From: Planctomycetota bacterium
GTDB lineage: Bacteria; Planctomycetota; Phycisphaerae; WQYP01
DNA length: 64,000 bases
Assembly (NCBI GenBank): GCA_021819825.1
Contig: JAKAEZ010000014.1
Location: 1 to 64,000, forward strand
Direction: 5' to 3'
Shown here piece after piece: positions 1-9,947 of this stretch (its first letter is position 1; every line of letters begins with the position of its first letter). Below the pieces are notes generated by a model. The model saw only the letters and a program-made list of their open reading frames with translations. It was not told the DNA's origin and did not search any database. The position numbers and the translations under genes were made by a program.

Positions 1-2
1 CC

Positions 3-113
3 GCCACATGGCAAAGCGACCGCAATGCTGCGGCTGTGAAGGTGAACTGGCAGTTTACCACGGCCGACGCACGAATAAAGCTCCGCAGGCTTTATCCGTC
101 AATCGACGGATGA
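3..113 (+). CDS. IS630-family transposase, C-terminal end (partial)
   Basis: The open frame runs from the window edge to TGA at 111-113 and gives 36 residues with WQSDRNAA, then NWQFTTADARIKLRRLYPSI. That FTTADARxKLxRLYP ending is what I recall as the C-terminus of one branch of IS630 (DDE_3) transposases, downstream of the last catalytic acidic residue. Nothing of the catalytic core lies in the window. About ten bases after the stop the sequence reaches a CTAG, the usual IS630 target, so this is probably the intact 3' end of an element that continues to the left. The outer end of the element, read inward on the minus strand, is AGTGCTCCGTCA; the neighbouring structured element begins AGTGCTCTGTCA. 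The family call rests on remembered similarity, so moderate confidence. Confidence 0.65.
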   Translation, partial: ATWQSDRNAAAVKVNWQFTTADARIKLRRLYPSIDG

Positions 114-121
114 CGGAGCAC

Positions 122-381
122 TAGTGCTCTGTCACGCCTAAATATTAGGATTGACGGAGGGCCAGAGGGCTGTGGGCGCGAAGCGAGGAGGATTGTGTAT
201 GGATGCTACGTTGACGACCAGCGACAAAGCCCGCGGCCCCTTGGCCCCCGCCCGAAGGGTTGGCCTTAAACCGGCCATCTGCGGCGTCGCGTCGGCTCAA
301 GGGGCTTACGAACCCGGTTCTCGCCGCATCTGCCCGGTTTAAGGCCAATCAACCCGTAATTATGACCGGAACAGGGCACTA
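122..381 (+). mobile_element. Structured TA-flanked element, copy 1 (chimeric ends)
   Basis: The element is 260 bp, bounded by TA (122-123 and 380-381) inside CTAG, and abuts the IS630 end with a shared TA. The left end is type A (AGTGCTCTGTCACGCC), the right end type B (complement reads AGTGCCCTGTTCC). Only the outermost bases of the two ends therefore pair, unlike copies 2 and 3. Internal stems remain: 167-177 with 229-239 (two T-G pairs that become U.G in a plus-strand RNA), and 262-276 with 332-346. No conserved protein is encoded. The element interrupts the end of the Fis-like gene on the minus strand. Confidence 0.85.
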
Positions 382-586
382 GCCCCCCTCCATGATGCGC
401 CAGCCTGCGTTGCAGCGTGCGCACGGAAATTCCGATAGCACGGGCGGCTTTAGTCCGGTTGTTGGAAAATCGCGCCATCGCGGCGTCAATGGCCTGCCCT
501 TCCAGTTGAGCCAGCGTCGGCGGCGGCGCAGCGTCGCCGAGCGGCACAACTCCGCCGGCGTTGCCATCAAGGTTCGTGGCGTTCAT
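266..586 (-). CDS. Fis-like small DNA-binding protein, 3' end replaced by mobile element
   Basis: The protein carries a Fis/NtrC-type C-terminal helix-turn-helix: a helix around AIDAAMARFSNNRTKAARA, then GISVRTLQRRL, which matches the pattern of Fis and of the DNA-binding end of sigma-54 activators (family knowledge). No AAA+ domain precedes it, so it is a small stand-alone Fis-like protein. I start at ATG 586; GTG 595 is also possible, and the frame stays open to about 637. After residue 65 or so (HHGGGL) the frame enters the structured element at 381, and the last ~35 residues down to 266 are element sequence that also appears in other copies. The native C-terminus is lost, although the recognition helix is intact. 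The HTH call is fairly secure. Whether the product is functional is unknown. Confidence 0.6.
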   Translation of the reverse strand: MNATNLDGNAGGVVPLGDAAPPPTLAQLEGQAIDAAMARFSNNRTKAARAIGISVRTLQRRLAHHGGGLVPCSGHNYGLIGLKPGRCGENRVRKPLEPTRRRRWPV

Positions 587-817
587 GCGATCCACTGCCG
601 CGTAAACATTTTCCAGAAGAGTTGATTTTTTCCACCATTAATGGATAGCTTGAAAAACCGTTGGCCAATCTGGCCGGTACGTCGGTGTCGGTGGTGTCAA
701 GTTGTCGCGGTCGGGTTTGGTGCTTGTTACTGTGGACAATTCCATTAAATAGCCGATGATGATGAGGAATTATGACCCGGGGCTGTAGCGTTCCGGTACG
801 AAAGGATTAACAGCGGT

Positions 818-2605
818 ATGAAGACAGTCGTTCACGTCACACATGAAGCAGTTCAAAAAATCGGCGGCATCGGGGCGGTGCTCCATGGCTTGTTGACCGC
901 CAAATATTATGCGGAACATGTGGATCGCAATATTCTGGTCGGACCCTTGTTTAATACTGACGGCCCGGCTGAGTTACGACTGGGCCATGACGGTGAAGTG
1001 CTATACAGTTCCATGGACGGATTGATCCATCATCCGTTGGCCGGTGCCCTGGCGGATGTGGAGCGTAAATACCACGTGGAGTTGATCTACGGGCGCAAAG
1101 CTTTTCATGACAAATTCACGGGTATAACATCGCACCCGGAAGTTCTGCTGATCAATGTAAATCATTTTGATCAGGCCCGCATTGGCATGTTTAAGTTTCA
1201 TCTGTTTGAAAAGTTTGGCATTGAATCCAACCGGTATGAATATATCTGGGATTATGAGCAATATCTGCGTATCGCCGAGCCGGCCATTGACGCCCTTCTG
1301 GCCATCGGGTGCGGCAGCGTGCAGCACCCGGCAGTGATTTTTTCCCATGAATATATGGGAATGCCCACGGCCCTGGCGGCGCGCCTGAACGCCCCGGCCC
1401 AATTCCGCACGATCTTTTACGCCCATGAAGTGGCCCCGATGCGCCGGATTGTGGAGTCACATCCCGGGCAGGATATCGCCTTTTATAACGCCATGCGCCA
1501 GGCCACGCGCGAAGGGCTGAACCTTAATGATGTATTTGGTTCGCAGAAATTCTTTTATAAATATCCGCTGGTGGATGCCGCTAAACATTGTGACAATATT
1601 TTCGCCGTGGGCGATTATGTTGTGGATGAATTGCGATTTCTGGATTCGGCATTTAAGCATAAGAATATTGATCTGGCGTATAACGGCGTTCCGGCGTTTG
1701 AGCTATCGCTGGAAGAAAAGATGGCCTCACGCAACCGCCTGCAACATTATTGCGAAACGCTGCTGGGTTACCGGCCTGACTTTGTGCTGACGCATGTCAC
1801 CCGTCTGGTATTATCCAAGGGGTTGTGGCGCGATGTGCGCGTGATGGAACATCTGGAAAAATTATTGCGGCATGAAAACCAATCCGCCATACTGCTGGTG
1901 CTTTCCACCGAAACTTCCGGCCGGCGCACCGATGATGTACAAAATATGGAAGCCTCATACAAGTGGCCTACCGCGCACCGCGAGGGCTATCCGGACCTTA
2001 CCGGAGGTGAGGCCGCATTTTATGCCGGCGTACAGGAATTCAACGCCCGCAGTAGAAATGCCAAAATTATTTACATCAACCAGTTCGGCTTTGATCGCCG
2101 AACCTGTGGCGACCGTATGCCCGCCGATATGGAATTTATGGACATCCGGCATGGATCGGATCTGGAATTCGGGCAATCCGTTTATGAGCCGTTTGGCATT
2201 GCGCAAATTGAACCGATATCTTTTGGCGCGATATGCGTATATACCGCCCTATGCGGATGCGCGGGCTTTGTGCGCCATGTCGCGGGACCAGCCGGCACAG
2301 AAAACGCCATTGAAGTGGATTACACCCAATCCAACGAAGTGCATCCCCACTCTATCGAAGATTGTCTGCTGATTGATCGCGCTAATCGCGAGTATATCGA
2401 AGGTACGGTTGCTCAGACGATTGCGGCGGAAATACATCGGCGATTGCCCCGATCACCAGCGCAGTTTGAGCGTCTCCTGCGACAAGGCTACAAACTGGCC
2501 TCACGCATGAGCTGGGAAGTTGTAGCGCGGGATTATGTCCTTCCGGGCATAGAAAAGGCGTTGGCCCAACCGACGGCGGTCATTAGGCAGACGGCTGCGG
2601 TATAG
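818..2605 (+). CDS. Glycogen/starch synthase-like glycosyltransferase (GT-B fold)
   Basis: The 595-residue protein begins with the nucleotide-sugar loop KIGGIGAVL (residues 14-22), equivalent to the KxGG motif of glycogen/starch synthases. It ends with the retaining GT-B signature YEPFGIAQIEPISFGA, an E-x7-E pair near residue 460. Family knowledge predicts transfer of glucose from ADP- or UDP-glucose to an alpha-glucan in the cytoplasm. The length exceeds bacterial GlgA (about 480), with extra sequence in the middle, so a GT3- or GT4-like relative acting on another acceptor is possible. AAGGATT lies upstream of ATG 818. No glg partner gene is adjacent; it stands alone after a 220-base gap. 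Enzyme class likely, exact substrate not shown. Confidence 0.7.
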   Translation: MKTVVHVTHEAVQKIGGIGAVLHGLLTAKYYAEHVDRNILVGPLFNTDGPAELRLGHDGEVLYSSMDGLIHHPLAGALADVERKYHVELIYGRKAFHDKFTGITSHPEVLLINVNHFDQARIGMFKFHLFEKFGIESNRYEYIWDYEQYLRIAEPAIDALLAIGCGSVQHPAVIFSHEYMGMPTALAARLNAPAQFRTIFYAHEVAPMRRIVESHPGQDIAFYNAMRQATREGLNLNDVFGSQKFFYKYPLVDAAKHCDNIFAVGDYVVDELRFLDSAFKHKNIDLAYNGVPAFELSLEEKMASRNRLQHYCETLLGYRPDFVLTHVTRLVLSKGLWRDVRVMEHLEKLLRHENQSAILLVLSTETSGRRTDDVQNMEASYKWPTAHREGYPDLTGGEAAFYAGVQEFNARSRNAKIIYINQFGFDRRTCGDRMPADMEFMDIRHGSDLEFGQSVYEPFGIAQIEPISFGAICVYTALCGCAGFVRHVAGPAGTENAIEVDYTQSNEVHPHSIEDCLLIDRANREYIEGTVAQTIAAEIHRRLPRSPAQFERLLRQGYKLASRMSWEVVARDYVLPGIEKALAQPTAVIRQTAAV

Positions 2606-2625
2606 CAATACGCGGTGCAACGCAG

Positions 2626-2997
2626 TTAATCAAGCGTGTAGATTGCCGTGCAGCCCGGTGCTTCCGTGATGGCTATACTGCAAAGTTTGGCCGGCGGCGG
2701 GATTTTTGGAGCCAACAACTCTGCCAGCCGCTGGGCTACCCGTTCCGCACTGGGATTTATCGTGCGATCAAACGGGGAAATATCATTAAGGCAGCGGTGA
2801 TTCCAGGGATCGCAGATTTCCTTGAGAGATCGTTCCAAATCGTGAAAATCCAGGACTGTTTCAATGGCATCGAGTTGTCGTGACGCTACGCGGGCGGTCA
2901 CACACCAGTCGTGCCCGTGCAGCGGCTCCAAGGCTCCGCCGGGCAATCGCAACTGGTGCGAAGCACAAAAAGTCGCACGTACTTCAATGGCAAACAT
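2626..2997 (-). CDS. 6-pyruvoyl-tetrahydropterin synthase/QueD-family protein, PTPS-III-like motif
   Basis: The 123-residue protein has the PTPS fold signatures: FCASH with H14, then LHGHDW with H27 and H29 (zinc ligands), DFHDL near 71, and a C-terminal TEAPGC. QueD and classical PTPS carry a catalytic Cys in CxxxHGH. Here that position is Leu23, followed by Glu24, giving ExxHGH. As I recall, that is the mark of PTPS-III proteins, which cleave the dihydroneopterin side chain and can replace FolB in folate synthesis. No queC, queE or fol gene is adjacent; its partners are proC (21 bp upstream, same strand) and the convergent glycosyltransferase. Family call is firm. The choice between a folate and a queuosine role is inference from one motif. 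Confidence 0.82.
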   Translation of the reverse strand: MFAIEVRATFCASHQLRLPGGALEPLHGHDWCVTARVASRQLDAIETVLDFHDLERSLKEICDPWNHRCLNDISPFDRTINPSAERVAQRLAELLAPKIPPPAKLCSIAITEAPGCTAIYTLD

Positions 2998-3018
2998 CGG
3001 TGGTTACCCTGTAAGCAA

Positions 3019-3834
3019 CTAGCGTGACAGTTCAGAGCCGCGCTTAACCGCGGCAGCCAATGCGGCGGCGATGGTATCGGCGAAGCGTTGGCCGGCCATG
3101 GTATTAATGGCGGCTTCCGTAAATCCCCCGGGGCTGGTCACTTTACGCCTTAACTCTGATGCGGAATCTTCGGATTGTTCCAAAAGTCTTCCCGCCCCGA
3201 TCATGGTTTGCCGGGCCAGCAATTGGGCATCAGCGGGAGGTAGCCCTAAGCTCACGGCGGCAGCCGTCATTGCTTCCGCGAGGTAAAACACGTATGCCGG
3301 CCCCGACCCGGATAAACTTGTCACGACATCCATCAGCGACTCCGGCACGGTGGCAACCGTGCCGCAGGCTCCGAAAATGCTTACGGCAAACCGCATATCC
3401 ACACCGGTCGCGGCGCTGCCTTGGCAAATACCGCTGGCACCCGCCCCCACAAGCACGGGGGTATTGGGCATGACCCGCACCACCCGAACACCGGGTCCGA
3501 GTTGCTTTTCAATAAAACCCGTAGAGACCGCCGCCACGATGGAAATAATAAGTGTGGAGGGGTCCAGGGCGGGCTTTATCTGCTGCAAAGCTTCCTCAAT
3601 TTTCTGCGGCTTGACCGCCAGAAGAATGGATTCCGATTGACCAACCACTTCAGCGGATTCAGCCGAAACGGCAATGCCCAATTCTCCGGCGAGCAATTCA
3701 CGCCGCAGGGCGGATGGATCAGCGATAAATAATTCCGTCGGCTTAAAAAGCCCGGCGCTAATCCCACCACGGGCAATAGCTTCCGCCATGTTGCCGCCAC
3801 CGATGAAACCGAGTTTATACATTTTTTCGTTCAT
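3019..3834 (-). CDS. proC: Pyrroline-5-carboxylate reductase
   Basis: The 271-residue length is normal for ProC, which reduces 1-pyrroline-5-carboxylate to proline with NAD(P)H as the last step of proline synthesis. The N-terminus has the Rossmann loop GFIGGGNMAEAI (about residues 9-20). The middle shows VKPQ and MPNTPVLVGAG, and the C-terminal half has the family block LSGSGPAYVF followed by TSPGGFTEAAI. The start at 3834 has GAGGTGG a few bases upstream on the minus strand. The pterin enzyme follows 21 bp downstream in the same direction, so the two may be co-transcribed. No anomaly seen. Confidence 0.95.
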   Translation of the reverse strand: MNEKMYKLGFIGGGNMAEAIARGGISAGLFKPTELFIADPSALRRELLAGELGIAVSAESAEVVGQSESILLAVKPQKIEEALQQIKPALDPSTLIISIVAAVSTGFIEKQLGPGVRVVRVMPNTPVLVGAGASGICQGSAATGVDMRFAVSIFGACGTVATVPESLMDVVTSLSGSGPAYVFYLAEAMTAAAVSLGLPPADAQLLARQTMIGAGRLLEQSEDSASELRRKVTSPGGFTEAAINTMAGQRFADTIAAALAAAVKRGSELSR

Positions 3835-3909
3835 AACACCACCTCTCTTTACTTTACGGGAAAGTGCTCACAAAAACCATTAAATTCCTTTCTGCCATTG
3901 AAACATGTT

Positions 3910-4005
3910 CTACCATATCCGGTCAATACTGTGTTGATCGAAGATTTTGTCCTTTCCAATAATGGCCATGAATTCGATAGGCGCCTGGGCGATGAGCATG
4001 CGGTT
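3910..4005 (-). pseudogene. VapC-type PIN toxin, C-terminal remnant
   Basis: On the minus strand a short frame ending at TAG 3910 reads NRMLIAQAPIEFM, then GKDKIFDQHSIDRIW. This closely follows the end of VapC toxins (FDRMLIAQA...DxxFxxYxVxxIW). The rest of the PIN domain is missing: upstream of about 4005 the frame loses similarity and reaches a stop near 4048. It is therefore a relic of a second toxin gene, about 400 bp from the intact PIN/antitoxin pair at 4410-5447. No matching antitoxin was found. Confidence 0.65.
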
Positions 4006-4012
4006 GCAGCCA

Positions 4013-4062
4013 ACAAGAAAAAGGCACAACAAAAAACCCGGTTGGTATTACCGGTCGGGCCT
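4013..4062. repeat. Diverged copy of the ppdK terminator hairpin
   Basis: The stretch contains AAGAAAAAGGC, then GGTATTACCGG and CGGGCCTTT. The same blocks occur at 5650-5686 in the ppdK terminator, in the same orientation, here with an insertion between the first two. The hairpin arm pairs only with G-T wobbles on the plus strand. The two copies bracket the toxin-antitoxin pair and may mark an insertion or duplication. It could also act as a weak terminator for the toxin operon on the minus strand, because T6 follows CCGGG there. Confidence 0.5.
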
Positions 4063-4121
4063 TTAGAGTTCCGTTTGACCGGTCACACGCTTTTGCTTAC
4101 TTGGTGAAATAGCGGCTGCTG

Positions 4122-4283
4122 ATGGGGACGTATCTTACCAACTGGCTGGCAGGCCGTAACGCAAATGCCTTTCACATCGAGTTCCTTCGGCCCATCCCGA
4201 AGGCGGATATCATGGGTGGCACCACGGAATATGAGGGTCAATCGCTCAATTACTGCTTATATTGCGGTAAAACCTGCGGATAA
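4122..4283 (+). CDS. Short open frame, uncertain (53 aa)
   Basis: ATG 4122 to TAA 4281-4283 encodes MGTYLTNWLAGRNANAF and ends with YCLYCGKTCG, a possible Cys cluster. No ribosome binding site is visible and I do not recognise the protein. It lies in the otherwise empty 3835-4409 interval with the VapC relic, so it may be a fragment of a decayed gene. Listed because that interval exceeds 300 bases and holds nothing better. Confidence 0.2.
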   Translation: MGTYLTNWLAGRNANAFHIEFLRPIPKADIMGGTTEYEGQSLNYCLYCGKTCG

Positions 4284-4409
4284 AAATGCTGCGATCCCAT
4301 TGCCTTGGTCCGAAAAGAGCCCGGAGCAACAGATTCAATAGGCGACCATTCATGGTATGTTTTCGGAATTGCTCCAAGTCGTGAAATATATCCTTGGAAT
4401 CCGCCCTCA

Positions 4410-4979
4410 TTAAATCACGTCGTTGAACAACTGGAGCCTCTGCTCGAACTGCAGGAGTTGCTGCTGTCGTAGGATCGCCAAATATGCCGCCACATTCATT
4501 GGTGGATTCTTCAATCGGTTTCGCAACCTCTTGATGGCTGTGCAGACCGGCCCACGAGCCAGATCAAACTGGGAGATTAGATAGTCGTCAGGGTGTTGAG
4601 CCTTCAAGCCATAGGGCTTCAGTGCGTGCTCCGGGAAATCCTTGGTATTGAAAGTGACGATTACCCCGGCACGGGCAACGACAGCGGCTGCCAGGACGTG
4701 CCGGTCATTTTTGTCCGGCAAATTCAGGCTGTTAATCAAGTGTTCATACCCGACGACCAGACAGTCCGGCACCGCCTTATCCATCAGTTGCCGTGTTCGC
4801 GCCAGTTGTTCTGGTTTGATGTGCCTGTTGTTGTCTAATACGTTTCTGATCCATTCATTGTGAATCTGGTCGGTCCAGCGGACGCGGAAAATTCCTTCAC
4901 CACTGAGCTCCAGAAAGATGTCGCGCAAAGGCGCCGAATAAAACACGCATGAGTCAACGACGGCTGTGAAGGTGTCCAT
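4410..4979 (-). CDS. PIN-domain ribonuclease toxin of a type II toxin-antitoxin pair
   Basis: The 189-residue protein has the PIN acidic residues in order: D9 (VVDSCVF), E42 (HNEW), D92 (LPDKNDRHVLAAA) and D114 (TFNTKDF). These bind divalent metal in this RNase H-like nuclease family. An extra ~55-residue C-terminal part (about 135-189) sets it apart from the 130-residue VapC class and fits the longer PIN_3-type proteins. Its ATG (4979) directly follows the TGA of the upstream gene with no spacer, so translation is probably coupled. The upstream product is a helix-turn-helix protein, the usual antitoxin arrangement. Predicted role: cleavage of RNA, possibly tRNA or mRNA, when free of antitoxin. 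The target cannot be told from sequence. Confidence 0.82.
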   Translation of the reverse strand: MDTFTAVVDSCVFYSAPLRDIFLELSGEGIFRVRWTDQIHNEWIRNVLDNNRHIKPEQLARTRQLMDKAVPDCLVVGYEHLINSLNLPDKNDRHVLAAAVVARAGVIVTFNTKDFPEHALKPYGLKAQHPDDYLISQFDLARGPVCTAIKRLRNRLKNPPMNVAAYLAILRQQQLLQFEQRLQLFNDVI

Positions 4980-5447
4980 TCACTGGTAGCCCAACTTGAG
5001 ATCTTGAGCCTGCCGGACTAACTCGTCCATCGCACGGTTATGGTTGCTGCGACACTTCTGCTTATAGTCCATCAGATCCTTGTATGCAATGCGGCGATGG
5101 GTCCCGACGATCTGGAAGGGGATGCGCTTTTTCTCCAGCTCTTTGATAAGAAAGGGCCGTGAGACCCCTAGAAGTTCTGCGGCCTGTTGGGTGGTTAGAT
5201 GAGCGTGGATCGGCATAAGAGTGACGGCGTTGCCCTGACTCATTTCCGTCAGAATCCTCATCAGGAGCAAGAAGACTGACGACGGCAGACGAATTGTCTG
5301 CCCTTTGCCCGTGTCGGACGCGGTAACTCGGACTTCCACTGTACGTGGTGACGCCGTAGCCAATGGGGCCAGCTTGCGGCTGGACTCCTTGGCAATCTGC
5401 GTATCTTCGCTGGTAGGCAGTACAGGTTCTATGGCCAAGGTGCTCAT
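4980..5447 (-). CDS. Excisionase-type helix-turn-helix antitoxin partner
   Basis: The 155-residue protein has a MerR/excisionase-like winged HTH at about residues 84-130: LTTQQAAELLGVSRPFLIKE, then KKRIPFQIVGTHRRI. The N-terminal 80 residues are low in motifs, with a TIRLPSSVFLLLMRIL helix that may dimerise. GGAG lies 7 bases before ATG 5447. It is the first gene of a two-gene operon with the PIN nuclease immediately behind it, so I read it as antitoxin and autorepressor (inference from order and domains). Near-palindromic AT-rich sequence upstream (5455-5475) could hold its operator, but I see no clean inverted repeat. Confidence 0.75.
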   Translation of the reverse strand: MSTLAIEPVLPTSEDTQIAKESSRKLAPLATASPRTVEVRVTASDTGKGQTIRLPSSVFLLLMRILTEMSQGNAVTLMPIHAHLTTQQAAELLGVSRPFLIKELEKKRIPFQIVGTHRRIAYKDLMDYKQKCRSNHNRAMDELVRQAQDLKLGYQ

Positions 5448-5649
5448 ATTAAGGCTCCATTAATCTTAATCATGATTGTATCGGCTGGATCATTAAAAGC
5501 AATAAACAAAACTAACGCAATATTCGCAGCGTGAAAGGGAAGGGGTGACGACGAGGTAATCATGGACATGAACGTGTGACACGGAAAGCCATTCGATACG
5601 TCATTATGCTTTGCAATTGCCCGGTATGTCAGACGACCGCGCCGCCACT

Positions 5650-5686
5650 AAGAAAAAGGCCCGGCGGGTATTACCGGCCGGGCCTT
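5650..5686 (-). terminator. Intrinsic terminator of ppdK
   Basis: AAGGCCCGGC (5656-5665) pairs with GCCGGGCCTT (5677-5686) around a 10-base loop. On the minus strand the stem is followed by TTTTTCTTAG, a normal U-run. It lies 35 bases after the ppdK stop. The rest of 5448-5720 holds no gene I can support. Confidence 0.8.
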
Positions 5687-5720
5687 CTGATTTTGACTTA
5701 GCACATCCTGGCGGATGCGG

Positions 5721-8387
<2,667 letters not shown>

Positions 8388-8578
8388 GGGGTGGTACCTC
8401 CAGGGAAAAATTAAACCGGTGAAAACATCAAATCCGCTGATTGTTCGCCCAGCCGGTGCAACGAACGCGGAAAGTGTAAGAGTATAAAGGCCGTGCGCCG
8501 GGCGTCAAACGATTCGCGTGGGCACATTCTCGTGGGTGAACTGTCCCGCCGGGACCGGGAGCCTTTCCGATCAGGGTA

Positions 8579-9181
8579 TCACGGTGCTGCCGCGGCCTGT
8601 CGCGCGGCGGCCAGTACGGGAGCATAATGGGGCGGATGTGCGATGTTGGGCACCAATTGCATGTAGACAATTTTTCCATTCTTTCCGACCACAACCACTT
8701 GGCGTGCCAGTAAGCCGTTCTGTTTCATCAGCACGCCATAGGCCTTGGCGAAGCTATGAAAGCGGTAGTCGGAAACGGTCATAATATGTTTGACGCCTTT
8801 ATCGCCGCACCAGCGTTTTTGCGCAAATGGCAGGTCCATACTGATTGTGATAATTCCCACATTCTTTCCCAGCGTAGAGGCTACAACATTAAAGTGCCGG
8901 GTTTCCAGGCTGCATACCGGAGTATCCAGGGACGGAACGCTGGACAATATCCAAACTTTGCCGTGGCCGGGGTGGAAATGAAATACGGTCATATTGTTGG
9001 CTACTGCCTTGAATGCCGGAGCCTTTTCCCCCACATGCACCGGCTTACCGAGCAAGGTAATCGGCCGGCCGTTAAGCGTTACAAGCCCGTTGCGCTGGAC
9101 CGGCGGGGCAACCGCACATCCGGCGACAGTAAGCAATAATACGGACATCAACGCGACAACAAAACATTGGACGATTTTCAT
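8579..9181 (-). CDS. Thiol peroxidase (Tpx-like) with lipoprotein signal
   Basis: The 200-residue protein has a signal peptide ending in a lipobox, LLTVAGC (Cys22), so it should be processed and lipid-anchored outside the cytoplasmic membrane. The remainder is Tpx-like: PVHVGEKAPAFKAV, the peroxidatic block SVPSLDTPVCSLETRHFN (Cys90), and a second cysteine, KRWCGD (Cys125), at the usual place for the resolving residue. Family knowledge: it reduces alkyl and hydrogen peroxides using thioredoxin-like donors. AGGAG precedes ATG 9181. Most Tpx proteins lack a lipobox, so an envelope-located version needs an envelope reductant; none is encoded next to it. Stands alone between ppdK and the cupin gene. 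Confidence 0.85.
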   Translation of the reverse strand: MKIVQCFVVALMSVLLLTVAGCAVAPPVQRNGLVTLNGRPITLLGKPVHVGEKAPAFKAVANNMTVFHFHPGHGKVWILSSVPSLDTPVCSLETRHFNVVASTLGKNVGIITISMDLPFAQKRWCGDKGVKHIMTVSDYRFHSFAKAYGVLMKQNGLLARQVVVVGKNGKIVYMQLVPNIAHPPHYAPVLAAARQAAAAP

Positions 9182-9426
9182 TTTGTTACTCCTGAAATAC
9201 TGAACCGCAATTGAACGCGGTAAAGCCTATTATAGACCATGGCGATCGTTAAAACATCCCATAATCACTTCCCCCGCAAGAAAGATAAACTCGGCGTGCC
9301 ATTGTGCCGAAGATTATAACAGCCCGTTTGGGGAATCTTATCAAACAGGATTCCCTGATAGTTTGTACCGTTCCGGGCTGGTGAAAAGTATTGTTTGGTC
9401 CGATGTAAATTGACGGAGGTCATGCT

Positions 9427-9834
9427 ATGGAATCGCAGGAAATACTTAAGCAACTCGAGCAAAAACAACGCTTGGGCAAAGTTCGCGCCTTGGCATCACC
9501 CGAAAATGGATCAAATAATTGTACCGTCATGGAAGAATACTATGAAGCTTGTGGGCACTGCCCGCCGCATTACCATGATTGTGATGAGGTACTGGTGTTT
9601 CTGGAAGGGGAAGGGACTTTGTTTGTCGGGCAGGAGCCGCGGCCCGTTTTCGCGGGCACTACCGTAACAATTCCCGCCACCACGCCCCACTGCTTTTATA
9701 ACACCGGCATCGGCCATGTGCGCATGATGGCGATTTTACCAAAGGGCAATGCCGAAATTGTATTTGTAGACGGACTGTTTACCAGCGGCCCGCCGGTAAT
9801 CGCCACAGAGGAAATGTTCGCCGGAATGTTGTGA
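9427..9834 (+). CDS. Single-domain cupin protein
   Basis: The 135-residue protein has cupin motif 1, PHYHDCDEVLVFLEGEG (two His and a Glu as metal ligands, about residues 58-74), and motif 2, PATTPHCFYNTG, with the third His near 91. GGAGG stands eight bases before ATG 9427. Small cupins bind a metal and act as isomerases, dioxygenases or sugar/ligand sensors; nothing here decides between these. The N-terminal 30 residues are a charged helix (EILKQLEQKQRLGKVRA). It is a single gene, with no obvious operon partner on either side. Confidence 0.75.
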   Translation: MESQEILKQLEQKQRLGKVRALASPENGSNNCTVMEEYYEACGHCPPHYHDCDEVLVFLEGEGTLFVGQEPRPVFAGTTVTIPATTPHCFYNTGIGHVRMMAILPKGNAEIVFVDGLFTSGPPVIATEEMFAGML

Positions 9835-9947
9835 GGCAACCCACTATTCCTCCAAGGGGGAGGAGGTTTGTTTCAGCGACAAAGTCGCTTATGAGCGCAG
9901 CCCTATTTGCGCTCTTGCTTATCCCTCTACGAACCGTAGCCTACGGT

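Noticed and set aside
151-342. A small protein encoded in the structured element behind GAGGAGGATTGTGTATG
   Set aside because: The three copies put the ATG in different frames and the frames are not conserved between copies. Structure, not coding, is retained.
3898-4107. Plus-strand 69-aa frame near the VapC relic
   Set aside because: The minus strand of the same bases gives a recognisable VapC C-terminus, so the plus reading is its complement.
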